In this document: positions 46,114 to 57,110 of the stretch, in pieces
Layout of the letters: each line of letters begins with the position of its first letter
How positions within the stretch are numbered: the stretch's first letter is position 1
From: Platycnemis pennipes
Lineage: Eukaryota > Arthropoda > Insecta > Odonata > Platycnemididae
Assembly (NCBI GenBank): GCA_933228895.1
Contig: OW121856.1
Span: 109,219,027 to 109,283,026, forward strand
Reading direction: 5' to 3'
DNA: 64,000 nt
Notes under the pieces: model-generated
Told to the model about the DNA's origin: nothing
The model's database searches: none
Seen by the model: the letters and a program-made list of their open reading frames with translations, nothing else
Translations under genes and position numbers: made by a program

Positions 46114-47027
46114 TTTATTCGAATTTTTTCAAATTAACAGCTGATTCGCGCTACAGCAGAAATTCCACTGAGAAAGAATCCTTGAATTTCACTGTGACTC
46201 GATCTCGGATCAAGGCAATGATATTTTTTGAGAGTGTAAATCTATAGAAGCTGAGCATTCTATGCTAAGTAATGAAGCATATACTTGAAAGAATAGTGTT
46301 GAGGGAGAAAAAACATGTAGAGATGAGTCGTTCCCTATAGTAGGTACTGACTCGGTATACAAGGCATGATTTTCCCTGCAGTGGGACAATCCGAGGGTGA
46401 TGACCTATTTATTAACGTTGGCTCCTTGTCATTCGGAATGACTCAGTTCCTGCTTCAAAGCAGAACAACTGAAAGTAATATAAACCAGGGTCACGCACTC
46501 ACCTATTGACAGCGAGGTCTAATTAAGAATACTGACGGCTATATGAAGCAATATCGCAAGAGCATTGCGCCCGAATTCACTCAGAGCTCGTCTGGGCCGT
46601 GATTAAACGGGTCCCTATTAGGCCCTAAATATGGCCCCGATAAGCATTCCTCTTGCCCCCCACTCCTCATAATTCTCTGAATGCTCTTAACGATCAGGCC
46701 CTCCCCCCCCCCATTGGAGGGGGAACGCCGTCTTCCATTTGACTCTCCGTCACTCCTTTGAACGACTCCCAAGGAACTAATTACACTCCCAGGCTTGCCA
46801 TCAGCCTACGACCGGGTTTCATTTCGCGAATTCGCTGTACCTGCCGATCCAATCTACGAATTATTATTAATAAAAGTCAAAGTTTCCAAGGCAACCCTTT
46901 TTCCGCCCAGGGAGCATCTCTTTTTGTATTATTCCGCGAGGTACATTTGGAAATTGTAATCTTGACCCTCTACCGTCACACTTTAGGCATGATTTGAACA
47001 CAAAGATTACTTTATTAAAAGTTTCTG
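46114..47027. other. Unassigned interval
   Basis: No motif recognised. Confidence 0.3.
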
Positions 47028-47400
47028 ATGAAATTTGCCTGCTATGGACAAGAGTACGATAAAAATTCTAATTGTTTCCACTTAAGAAAATCTTTCGATC
47101 AGGTTGAAGACAAATTGCTCATCCACAAAATGAAGGATCTTGATCTATCTCACTTAGTTCTCGAAAGGTTTTACTACCATTCGTGTGGCAGAGCTCAAGA
47201 TCTCTTAGATCCTGATAATAGCCAAACCTCATGGGCTCCATTAAGCAGTTGGTTTCCACCGGAATCTGTTTTGGGGCCCCTGGTACATATTTATTAGTGT
47301 CATTTCACGTGGGATTAAAAAATAGCAAGTATATAATATATTATGATGACCTTCAAATTCATTTTTATTCCATGAAACAATAGTAATTGAAATTAAAAAT
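47028..47400 (+). pseudogene. Non-LTR reverse transcriptase scrap (third LINE family)
   Basis: The frame reads LRKSFDQVEDKLLIHKMKDL (motif A aspartate in SFD), DLSHLVLERFY, then SQTSWAPLSSWFPPESVLGP (degenerate SGVPQGSVLGP). This is followed past a frameshift by a YYDDLQIHFYS-like stretch near 47340 where YADD would lie. Clearly reverse transcriptase but too damaged to assign to a clade. Confidence 0.6.
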
Positions 47401-48631
47401 TTATTTAATGAAGAGTAAGACAAGAAAACATTGTGCTATCGATAATGCCCTTGCCCTTATTAAATTGAAGAGAAGCTATAAAGATAAGAAATACTAAAAT
47501 TTTCAAAAAAGTTGATAGCAATTATCTTCCCTTGAGTGATCAGAAAATACTGTACAGTAATTTCGTTCGCAATCTCGGATTCAATATCTCCAGTAATCTG
47601 ACTTGAAACCAACATGTAAATGACAACTATAACTAAATCAATACAACATACCAACTTAAACAAAAAAAATATCTACCACCAATCGTCACCCATAAAATGT
47701 TAAAAGCCATTCCGGTATTCCCCAACTTCGATTCTTGCAACACTGCCTTTGACGATGCACCTGAAGAGTTAGCAGAGCTAGAAATTCTAGTCAAGGATTT
47801 GAGCTTAGTCTCGGATTGGATGCTCACGACTCTCAATACAGCAGGTCGGGTTGGTACTCCCTACCAGGCAGTGGTCAACTATTTATTGGGAGTCATTCCT
47901 CTTGGTGTTATTCCATGTGAAAACCCCAAAACACCTCTGTAACATGCTCACATTTGGATCACAGATTGCCCAAAAGATGTCGCCAATAAACCCCTTCTCA
48001 CAACATTTTCCTATTCCACGAACAAATGTATACCATAAGCAATTCTTAATCATTGCCTTCGAACCATGTAATGCCTTATCCAGAACATAAAAAAATAGTT
48101 CCTAAAGAAATCTAAAGAAAAATTTACTGAATTTTCGAACTCCGTAGCTATTTCATTTTGTCCGCGCATTTACTTCCTATGACACTGCACGAATGAAACA
48201 TCTACCTATTTATTACATCGCTGTGTATCTAATTCCATTGTAAGACCGTTATTGAACTTTTATGTCGTGATTAAGGTTTTATTGTCTCTTACGTATTGTA
48301 ATGTTTTCAATCCAATAAGAGTTCCGTAATTTTCCTAATGGGTGATACCTGGGGCACAATAAATATATTCAAAATGGAAATCAAACCCCCCCATACGACT
48401 CCATCGTGATCTCTTAAAGAAGTAGCGGGCAACGCTCGTCGATGGTGAACAGGTCGCTTCGAGTCACTGCTGCCGGCGACGAATAACAAGTACTACGGAG
48501 AAAACGTAAGTGGTTCGCAACTGATCGAATACAGCGAGGAAAAAGTCAAATCGATCTAATTCTGTTTGCATAAGAGTAGCCGCCTAAAATGAACTATAGT
48601 TAAAAAGATGCTGAATATTTATATCTACATC
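47401..48631. other. Unassigned interval
   Basis: Possibly further decayed LINE sequence at 47690-47940 (an 81-codon frame), but no diagnostic motif. Confidence 0.3.
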
Positions 48632-48800
48632 TATCTACACCTACGTGTTACCCTTGGAGCCTCCACGAGGAAGTGTGGCAGGGGATGAAGATCACCAAAC
48701 ATGCACTGCTGACATCCAGTTAAGAACTACAATGCAACTACTTCATGGAGAGATGGAAGGTATAAGAATCACGTGCAACTAGATAGTTAGTGTCTACATG
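48632..48800 (-). mobile_element. LINE 3' end, solo
   Basis: ATCTACATCTATCTACACC tail, then CACGAGGAAGTGTGGCAGGG and GATGAAGATCACCAAACATG, the inverted form of the CR1/L2-like 3' UTR. Closely resembles 54033-54200. Confidence 0.65.
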
Positions 48801-50085
48801 GTAATGGACTGATTACTGGTTACAAAAGCATTTCTCTAAATACATTTGGCAATTACATCGGTATCCCCTTAGCACGTAGTTTTACTTGAAACGTGCTTCA
48901 TGCACCACAGTGACAATATTTCACCAAAAAACTGATCCTTTAGCTTTGTTGCTTATCAGGTTATTTTATGACACACAGGAAAAATGGCATACCTGTTTAA
49001 GGTACGTCAATCAATCAGCATAGGAAAAATTGCTGCAAACAGGAGCCAAAAACGTTCAAGAACAGCGGTCGCCAGTGTGAGAGCAATTTACGGGCTCAGA
49101 ATGAGTAATTGAGAGGCGCTAAAAGGTGAGAGCTAGGATGCAATGGATTTCTGAGTGGAATGGAGAAATGAAGCGATCGACCAAAGTGAATCCCGAATGT
49201 ACTCTCCGACCAGCCAGAACACGAAGGCAGGGAAGCAAAATCTCAGCCTTCAAATGAATGCTCCGTAATAATAAGAAAACGGCTGCTTGAGTTATGAGTA
49301 GTAGTATCCTGCATCCTGCTACAGTGGTAATCACCACACCATTGTATTAAGATCTCTATCTTATTTTATACTCTAAAGACGCTCTAGTATAAAATGGTAG
49401 TATGTATGAGACTATTCACATTTACCAGTGAGATTATCCAGTTACCACGCAAGCAAGAGTCTATCAAAGCTTAGATGTAGCAGGTGAATAGAGTTAGAGG
49501 GGTTAGACAGCCGGGCATTTACATATAAAATTTGTTTTCAATTTTGCTCAATGGGTGAAGAAACAAAAAAAAATCACAACTGGGATCAGTGAAATCGATC
49601 AGGAAACAATGTTACAGACTAAGAAACGGTGTTAGCAATTATACAATAATGTAACTAATTAGGTAACAGTGTAGTGCTATAGTTTTTCATGCAGCGCAAT
49701 TGTGAATTTCGTCAATAGGTATTATCGAATATTTTACGCATGTGATACATTTTTGGCAATCACTCGCCTTCTGTCACACACAATTGAGGGAGCCTGCAAA
49801 TTACGCAGTAAAACCATGTAATTGTCCTTGCTTCTATACTTTATATATCGTATTATTTCACGTCTGTACTTAGGTGCAGATTAAATTAGAATAGCACTTA
49901 TTTTAATCACCATAATAAATAACCAGAGAAAAAGTAAACCGATCTGGTGAAGTTTTATACTTTTTCCAGTTTTAAGAACAGAAATCAGATACGCTGCCGT
50001 CAAACCCTTTTCACATATCTGGTCGAGTGGATGGAGCCCAATGACAAGCTTAAAAATGTTACCAAGAACAACTAACAGGAGTTCA
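48801..50085. other. Unassigned interval with a weak LINE-tail remnant
   Basis: Around 49740-49806 GGCAATCACTCGCCTTCTGT and CACACA..TTGAGGGAGCCTGCA resemble a LINE 3' tail. Nothing else recognised. Confidence 0.3.
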
Positions 50086-50090
50086 AATTG

Positions 50091-50203
50091 ATTGCCATGC
50101 GAAAAAATTGACCCTGGACCGGGAATCGAACCACGGAACTTTGGTTTTCCGGGTCTCTGCGCAGACCACTACGCTACCCAGGATCCCTAATTCGCATGGC
50201 AAT
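50091..50203 (-). mobile_element. tRNA-like SINE head inside a 13-bp inverted repeat
   Basis: The minus strand between 50186 and 50104 carries TAGCGTAGTGGTCTGCGC (good A box) and GGTTCGATTCCC (perfect B box) at tRNA spacing. It is bounded by ATTGCCATGCGAA (50091-50103) and its exact reverse complement (50191-50203). The D and T arms look tRNA-like but the anticodon arm is poor, so a functional tRNA is unlikely. Confidence 0.65.
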
Positions 50204-50312
50204 TTTGCCGAAGTTCAAGGTAGGTATATACTATTATGTTGAATTTCACCGCCGCGGTTAATGTGAATTTCACCGCCGTTCTCGCGGCAGGCTTGAAATA
50301 TACTACAACTAA

Positions 50313-50824
50313 AGGCGCGTTTAAACGTATCAGTTGACTGCTATGATAGTCAACTGCTCACAACTGTTAAGCCCTACTCGCATGTGTAAATAGCAACTGC
50401 GATGCGAGTTCAGGTCGATACTGGACACATGTCGAACACTATCGATCCTAGTTCGAGCTATTAGTAAAGTTGAAGCCCGTCTACTTTCCAGCGGAAATGT
50501 ATCCAACACAATCGTCAACGTAAAGCAATACACGACGGAATTTGGATATAATAACAAGGATATCCCTCCCCAAAAGGGGAGATTCCACTCTTTTAAGAAT
50601 GGGAACAAAAGATAATCGTCAATTGAGTTTATTGCTTGAAGAATTTCGTGAAAATTTAAGCATTAATCACTATTTAAATAAAACTTTTTATTGCTATGAC
50701 AACGCCGAAATAGTGGCTTTAAGCTGCATAGAAGTTGGTGCAGACGCATCATAGCAGTAGCGATATAGATATATGGCGCATCTCGCGACTGTCATAGCAG
50801 TCAACTGCTACGTGTAAACGCTGC
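50313..50824 (-). mobile_element. ~510-bp TTAA MITE, copy 3 of 3
   Basis: Right TTAA at 50825-50828; the left site is CTAA (50309-50312), one change from TTAA. Interior is the reverse complement of copies at 25852 and 29331, including the CAGTTGACTGCTATGA subterminal word at both ends. Confidence 0.8.
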
Positions 50825-50828
50825 TTAA

Positions 50829-51616
50829 CATGAGTGATCGATTCGATAGGTCGCCGTCGCAGGCTTTCGACACGGCGGCATGGGCTAGGAGGGGTGAGCT
50901 ATTCTCCCAGGCAACAGTACCCACAGTCAACCGAGGGTCTCAGATATACGGGCCCCGAAATGTTGTGGCACCAACTACTCCATATCTCCCGAGGTCCCTA
51001 TCTCTCTCCCTCCCTCTCTCACCGTGTCCTAAACTTGTCCGACGGAAACTTTCGCGGGGCATTGTGGGAGCGGCGAGGCCCACACTCACACACACTCCCG
51101 GGGCATGCGCACCCTCGTCCATTTAGCCGGAAGATAGGACGGAGATTAGGGAGTGGGGAGCGGGTTTTCGGCTGTTTGAACAGTTATGAATTCGCCGCTC
51201 CGAGAAATGAAACACGGAACTCCTCCCGAGGAGGCGAAAGCGAGGGGCGGCCACTTCTGAGAGGGCAGGAGACGCGACGGGGAGGGAGAATATCAGCGCC
51301 TATCTCTCCCCCCCGGCGTAATACTCTGAAGTTTCAGCTCGGAACAGCTCCAAAGCAAACGTGGTTTGTGGAAGGTGACACAGGGAAAGACACTGACATC
51401 GGTAGGACCGACGTTCATCGCCCTTTAGAAACTACGTTGAATGTGCTCCACGTAAAAAATAGAGATAAAAAAAAGCATTAATCTTTTCAATAAACGTGGT
51501 TAGGGTGTCATCAACAAAAACATGGACGGGGTAGATCACGCAAAGCTCAACATAACAGGATTTGACATGCTCAAAAGCACTTAAGCACTTACAAAATAAG
51601 TAATCATGAATTAACA
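50829..51616. other. GC-rich island, then AT-rich flank; no gene called
   Basis: 50830-51400 is CpG-rich with a 215-codon plus-strand frame (50834-51481) of biased composition (Arg, Gly, Ser, Pro). No domain recognised, and opposing frames are also open. Confidence 0.35.
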
Positions 51617-52390
51617 AACGTGAAATCTATTAAATATCCTGGAATAAGACTGACACATGATCTTTCCTGGGGTAACACATCCGTGAAATAAGACGTCAAG
51701 CGAATCGTAAACTGGGATTCGTCAAAAGAGTATTGGGTAAATGTGACGATCATGTACGAGAAATCAGCTACTTTTCCCTTGTAAGACCTCATTTGGAATA
51801 TGCTGCCAGTGTATGGGATCCCTACGAAATCGGTCTAAATAACGAACTTGAACGTGTGCAACGAAGATCGGCAAGATTCGTCAAGGGACGGTACGATAAC
51901 TACATTAGCGTAACCAGTCTATTAAATGAATTAAATTGGGAATCATTGTCAGATCGCACGTTGAAATTTAGACAAACAAATTCCAAGACCATATTTTCAG
52001 TGATGATGTTAAAAATATTTGCGGACCCCAACTTACTCTGGTAGACTGGACCATAATCACAAAATTAGAAAAATTGATTGACGAACTGACAGATTCAAAA
52101 TACCCTTTTTTTCTTGTACAATTAGGGATATGAATAACGTAAATATATCCAATACATGTGTAGCAATGGATAACATTGGTAGCTGCATGTTGGTATGAGC
52201 ACTTAAAGCTAACCCAACTAACAGCACGTTTTTGCATGTTTGCTTTGCTATTTTTCTCTTTTTTTAAATGGTGAAGTTTAGAACAGTATATATTCCTATT
52301 TTATTGATATGTAGTGCATGTTTGGTGAGAATTCACCCCCTGCCACACACCTTTATGGTGGCTTGCAGGGTAATATTTGGATGTAGATGC
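51617..52390 (+). pseudogene. CR1/L2-like LINE, C-terminal RT region and 3' tail (subfamily 2)
   Basis: Begins VKSIKYPGIRLTHDLSWG, then after a frameshift REISYFSLVRPHLEYAASVW, DPYEIGLNNELERVQRRSAR, FVKGRYDNYISVTSLLNELN, WESLSDRTLKF; later in another frame a PFFLVQLGI stretch where PRTIRD is expected. The 3' UTR is complete: GTAGTGCATGTTTGGTGAGA, CACCCCCTGCCACACACC, TTTATGGTGGCTTGCAGGGT and a GGATGTAGATGCAG end. Confidence 0.8.
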
Positions 52391-52690
52391 AGAAGCACAA
52401 TACATTGACATTCAATTAATAAATATTTTTTCATCATATAAACACGTATAAAAAAATTGAAACTACAAAAACACCTTCTTTACCGAAATATTATCTCAAC
52501 TCCTTGGCATCCTCCTTCAGGGAGGGAACAAGGTCCTTGAAGATTATTTTCGTTCCTAAGGTGGCATTTGAAGAGAGGAGTGAGATTATTGCGATTGGAG
52601 TTACTCTAGGCATGACTGGAATTGCTGCTTTAAATAATGTGGTGAACAAAAAATTAGATGACCTGTAGTGATTACGGAAGGATATGCATA

Positions 52691-52900
52691 TTAAAGCATC
52701 TACATCTCCATAATACCCCGCAAACTACCATAAAGGTGTGTGGCGGGCGGTCAATTCGCACAAAATGTGCATAAAATACCATGCTTAAAAAGGATTAGTC
52801 ACTATATCCTAGTCTTGATTTATAATCTAATAAAAGATTAAAATAGCAAAGCAGGCATGCAAATAACTACTGTTAGTAGTGTTAGCTTCAAGTCCTTAAT
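52691..52900 (-). mobile_element. LINE 3' end, solo (head-to-head pair, left)
   Basis: CATCTACATCTCCATAATAC tail, CATAAAGGTGTGTGGCGGGC, then the AGCAAAGCAGGCATGCAAAT side. Arranged in opposite orientation to 52945-53182. Confidence 0.7.
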
Positions 52901-52944
52901 ACAGGTATACAAAAATGCATCAACGGATAGCAAAGTTAAATGCT

Positions 52945-53182
52945 TGCTGGTACAAGGACATTTACCCAACTAACAGCATGTTTGTGCATGTTTGCTTTGC
53001 TATTTAAATATTTAATTGCTAAGTTTAGACTAGAATATAGTGTCTAATCCTTTTTAAGTATGATATGCAATGTATGATTGGTGTGAATTCACCTTCCACA
53101 AACCTTTATGCCGTTGAATATGGTATATTATGGTTTATGGTTTCCACCTTTATCTTTATTGCAGGGTATTATGTAGATGTAG
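52945..53182 (+). mobile_element. LINE 3' end, solo (head-to-head pair, right), with an internal insert
   Basis: CAACTAACAGCATGTTTGTG, TTTGCTTTGCTATTT, ATGCAATGTATGATTGGTG, ACCTTTATG, then ~50 extra bases (about 53112-53160), then TTGCAGGGTATTATGTAGAT and GTAGAT. The extra bases split the conserved 3' stem-loop. Confidence 0.65.
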
Positions 53183-53889
53183 ATTCAATTCTCCGTATAC
53201 TTCGACGCAGCCTAGATGCTTGTAGATACAAGAAAGACGAACCCGAAAGAAGTCCCGGCAAACACGAATGTTGAAGCACACCTCTCCACGACACGATGGC
53301 CAATCGACAGTGTTAATGCACTCGTAGCCTGCGAATCGAAGCCCGTAATTACTACGCAACGAAAACGCAAGTCGCTGGCTTCATCACGATCGCGAGATGA
53401 TTGAGGAGGCGAGCCATTTCAAGACGAAGCATTCTCACCAGCCAGGAGACAATACTCAAAGAAAAAGGAGTCCGCTTCAAGCGTGGAAGGGTGGGTTTTC
53501 TCCACAAGTCTGTTCACATGGACCGGGAAGCTGCTGTAGCAACCTTCAAGGCGCATCACCAGGATCCGAAATTAAATGTTTTGCGAAATTCCTCCCAAAG
53601 AGTCCAGGCAAAGAATTCATGGCACACCAGCTGCGAGAAACTAGAGCCACATTCAAGATTTGAAAGAATATATGATTCATACCAAGTACAAAGAACCATC
53701 CTCGATACCATCTTTGCTTTCATTTTTCATAGTCATTGAAAATATTTACTTAATTGAAATTTTGGCTAGCGCAGACTATTCAAAACTTGCTATATATTAT
53801 CAGCATGGAGTACAACCATCAGCCCTATGTCTTCAGTTCAGTCTCTATTGCGTTCGACTACGCACCTCTTTGTCCACGCAATACCCGCA
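53183..53889. other. Unassigned interval; possible small coding frame
   Basis: Plus-strand frames 53397-53663 and 53401-53739 (112 codons) are not obviously repeat-derived, but carry no domain I recognise. Minus-strand frame 53156-53359 contains INTVDWPSCR and RLSCIYKHL, faintly like the end of a PLE endonuclease; too weak to call. Confidence 0.3.
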
Positions 53890-54032
53890 ATTTTATCTTT
53901 TTTTTAAATTGTGTAGTTTAGATTAGTACGTAAATGCTAATACTTTTTTATGCGTGATATGTATTGCATGCTTGGTGAGAAATCACACCCTGCCACACAC
54001 CTTTATGGTGGCTTGCAGGGTATTATGTAGCT
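53890..54032 (+). mobile_element. LINE 3' end, solo (tail-to-tail pair, left)
   Basis: TTTTATCTTTTTTTTAAATT, GTATTGCATGCTTGGTGAGA, CACCCTGCCACACACC, TTTATGGTGGCTTGCAGGGT, ATTATGTAG. Subfamily 2 type. Confidence 0.7.
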
Positions 54033-54200
54033 CTAGATGTACCCTGCGACCCACCGTAAGCGTGTGTGGCAGGGGATGAAGATCACCAAAAAAGGACCAC
54101 TGAGATGTAACTAAGGACAGCAATGCTATCACCGCATGGGAACTGTTACATGTGAGAGTCACGTGCAACGAAATGGTTAGTATCTACATATTGACGAAGT
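54033..54200 (-). mobile_element. LINE 3' end, solo (tail-to-tail pair, right)
   Basis: CACCGTAAGCGTGTGTGGCA, GGGGATGAAGATCACCAAAA, then sequence similar to 48700-48800 (GAGAGTCACGTGCAACGAAA / AAGAATCACGTGCAACTAGA). Its 3' tail abuts that of the previous copy. Confidence 0.65.
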
Positions 54201-54924
54201 GAATACTGAGACATTTCTCTGAATAAATAAAATATTTCGCCTACCTATCCCTATGCCGGGCCGCCTATTTTTTTCTCCAATGTTACGCGGGAAAAATGGT
54301 ATTTAAAATCTATAGATACGACAATCGATCTATTTACACTCATTTATCTGGTCAAAAATACATAATACGCAAATGCTCCCTCATTATACATCTGATTTCT
54401 TCAGTAAAGCTATCCGATTTAAATTTCTGCATGGGACCACGATCGGTAAAATGATACTAGGAATCACTCACCCGAAAAAGAAATCAAAGGATCATGACCT
54501 AGGTGTAATATCCAAGGAACAGTTCTGCTCTATTCTCTCGAGAATTTCCTCATATTTATCCATTGTTGAACATAATTTCTTATGGAGCATTCGAAAGATG
54601 GGCGTCACTTATAAAAGATATTACTGATAGGACACTTAATGCAGGAACTGAAGGAATGTGATTCTGAGTGAGAGAAGAGAAAGGAGGAAAGGTTAAGAAT
54701 TTTGAATCGCGCGAGGGGAGGATGGGGGGGGGGGTGTCATCTCTAAAACATTATGGATTTACAATCAAAAACTAACCAAACTGGTTGAAAAACATTTCAT
54801 ATTAATAGTATCATTTTTTTAATTAAGCTGTCCAATTCATCTTGCCAGGCACACACATTACATCCTAAAATAATTTCAATCGCATAATTTTAGCGTGACT
54901 TCATTCACACTAGAATTAATTGAA
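54201..54924. other. Unassigned interval
   Basis: AT-rich with a poly-G run near 54725-54735. An 84-codon frame at 54373-54627 has no motif. Confidence 0.3.
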
Positions 54925-55462
54925 AATGGGGTCGTTTACCATATTATTTTATTGACGAATCTGATAGAGTTTGTAAAATAAAAAGACCCGTATTTTTCCG
55001 TTTTCTGATCCGTCAATTATTTATCGTGTTATAAGCGGCAAAAACTGATGTTTTTAACCCTTTCGGAAAAGTGGGCGTGGTGCAACCTCGGACGTATAAC
55101 GACTTTGTCCATTCACAACTGAGCCCGCGAAGCTACTTCGCCTTATCGCAAAGGGGGGGGGGGCACAGATAACTCGGCCAATGGGAGCGATAGCGACAGC
55201 ATATGTGTGAGCAGACCTTCCGAGAACCCCCCTCCACTTCCTTCTTTTCCTCGAAAAACAGTCAAGGATGGGAGGAAATGACGTCACTGTTATCACAGCA
55301 GCTTTTTCGGTGGGCGTCACCTTTTGCTTATTTAAATTTTTCATTTGTGAGTGAATGGTTGTGGTTAGAAGATTAATTTTTTCACTAAAACTCTTTTTTT
55401 GTGTCCATCTAATGATTTCGTGTACAAAATTGTGATTTCGGTTCCGAGTAAACGCCCCCATT
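54925..55462 (-). mobile_element. ~530-bp MITE, copy 5 of 5
   Basis: Starts AATGGGGTCGTTTACCAT and ends CGAGTAAACGCCCCCATT; both termini are preserved, giving the clearest view of the imperfect terminal inverted repeat. Minus orientation. Confidence 0.85.
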
Positions 55463-56163
55463 GCATCGATCCCAAAGATGATTGTCAGTCACTCACAGAA
55501 CAGCAATAGCGATGAATTGTCAATTTAGCGTCCGCCATAAAGGCAGTCTGTACTGCAGGCCCTTTGCTCCCATGGACTGGTCCCCCATGCCGTCCTCTTA
55601 GGTCACCAGCTCCTTAACCCGCCGGCCAAAGGTCTTAACCTCAGATCGCAGGTGCTTTTAACGATGGTATCTGATAAACTTTCCGGTACTCAGAATACGG
55701 TGCTTCTCAAATGTATCTCTCACCGCATTCTCGGTAACATGAAATCGATGCGCGGATTCTCAGAAAACTTTGACGCGTCGCTCAGTTAGGATCTGAGGGG
55801 GGGATTACATTTGAGTGTCGGAACATCAGATCTGCAGGCACTTCGGGGAAGAGTCCCAAGGGGTTTTATGGGAGAGGAGTTGGCCGGGAGAAGGGAGGAG
55901 AACTATTTAGGCCCTGGGATCGTTAAATCCACTTCCAGCGAAGGGCGGATGATACCCAACTGGTGTCGAGCGAAATAGAGTCGCAAGGGAGGTAGGTAAT
56001 TAATTCCTCACCAAAAGTGTGGGTCTAGTTTTGCAATTGGGCCAGCAGGCATGACACAGCGCTCAGTGTATCCCAATGTCCAGAGAGCAGATAGAGAGTA
56101 AGGCGACAGAAGACACAGGGAGAGAATTGGTACATCAAGTGCAGCGTTTCCCGAATGAGAATT
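55463..56163. other. Unassigned, moderately GC-rich
   Basis: No motif recognised. Confidence 0.3.
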
Positions 56164-56242
56164 AGCTTCACGAGAAACACTTGTCCAGGGGACAAAAATT
56201 CTTTCCAAACACGGGTGTGCAAGATGAGATCAAATATAGAAC
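56164..56242 (-). repeat. Inverted arm, left
   Basis: Its reverse complement (GTTCTATATTTGA.CTCATC ... GTCCCCTGGACAAGTG.TTC, TCGTGAAGCT) matches 56777-56854 at roughly 85-90%. Confidence 0.75.
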
Positions 56243-56254
56243 AAAAAACAAAAG

Positions 56255-56758
56255 TATGAGTATCAGGAAATATAAGCGTAGAAGTAAGGAAACTGTTCAT
56301 CAGAACATACATCTGGAGAATTTTTCTTTACGGCAGAGAATCATGGACGATGACAGCAGCGGAGAAGAAAAGGGTGTAAGCATTCGAAATGTGGTGCTAC
56401 AGAAGAATGCTGAAGATTAAATGGATCGACCGAGTAAGTTACGAGGAAGTGCTAAGAAGAGTAGGAGAAAAGAGAAGTCTGCTGACAACTATAAAAGGAA
56501 AAAGGGAAAACTTAATCGGACATATCTTGAGACACGATGGCCTGATGAAGACAATCGTCGAGGGAAAAATGAACGGGAAGAATGGAGAAGGCAGGCCTCG
56601 TATGAGATATATGGAACAGGTTGTGAAGAATGTAAAAGAGAAGAATTACGTCACAATGAAAAAGGTTGGCCGATAGAAGAATCGAGTGGAAAGCTGCGTC
56701 AAACCAATCCTAGGATTGTTGATCAATGATGATGATGATGATGATGATTAGTTAGATT
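56255..56758 (+). mobile_element. RTE-like LINE, 5'-truncated 3' end
   Basis: Contains the YGRESWTMTAAEKKRV-type stretch, FEMWCYRRMLKIKWIDRVSY, then LIGHILRHDGLMKTIVEGKM, GRPRMRYMEQVVKNVKEKNY and the CAATCCTAGGATTG end with (GAT)n at about 56729-56749. Frame is largely open from 56389 to 56676. No RT domain. Confidence 0.8.
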
Positions 56759-56776
56759 CTCATACTTATGTTGTTT

Positions 56777-56854
56777 GTTCTATATTTGACCTCATCTTGC
56801 TCACCCGTGTTTGTAAATAATTTTGTCCCCTGGACAAGTGCTTCTCGTGAAGCT
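56777..56854 (+). repeat. Inverted arm, right
   Basis: Partner of 56164-56242. Directly followed by a second, very short RTE 3' end. Confidence 0.75.
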
Positions 56855-56857
56855 CGT

Positions 56858-56922
56858 GGTTGGCTGATAAAAGAATCGAGTGGAAAGCCGCGTCAAACCA
56901 TCCTAGGATTGTTGACCAATGA
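56858..56922 (+). mobile_element. RTE-like LINE, minimal 3' end
   Basis: GGCTGATAAAAGAATCGAGT, GGAAAGCCGCGTCAAACCAT and CCTAGGATTGTTGACCAATG repeat the last ~60 bp of the copy just upstream, without the (GAT)n tail. Confidence 0.6.
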
Positions 56923-57014
56923 ATATGGTATACTACTTCCTTCCACCTTTACCAGATTTAATCCATGAAAAACTACTGCTGTCTAATATACACACGATAA
57001 TCAGGCAGGGTCTC

Positions 57015-57110
57015 AGAATGTACTGAAAAACTCCATCCTCCTCTAGGTTTGAACCTAGATTCCTCAGAATAGAAGTTCTACATTCTACTGACTGGCCTTT
57101 TGAGCTTCCA
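57015..57110 (-). mobile_element. Possible tRNA-like SINE fragment
   Basis: The minus strand reads AGGCCAGTCAGTAGAATGTA then AATCTAGGTTCAAACCTAGA, an A-box-like and B-box-like pair at tRNA spacing. Weak. Confidence 0.3.

Noticed and set aside
50104..50186. Functional tRNA gene
   Set aside because: A and B boxes are good but the anticodon arm does not fold acceptably; a SINE head is the better reading.
50834..51481. 215-codon frame in a GC-rich island as a real gene
   Set aside because: Composition bias explains the lack of stops; opposing frames are also open and no motif is visible.
53156..53359. PLE endonuclease remnant (minus strand)
   Set aside because: Only a few scattered residues resemble the family; no GIY-YIG core or hammerhead-like motif nearby.
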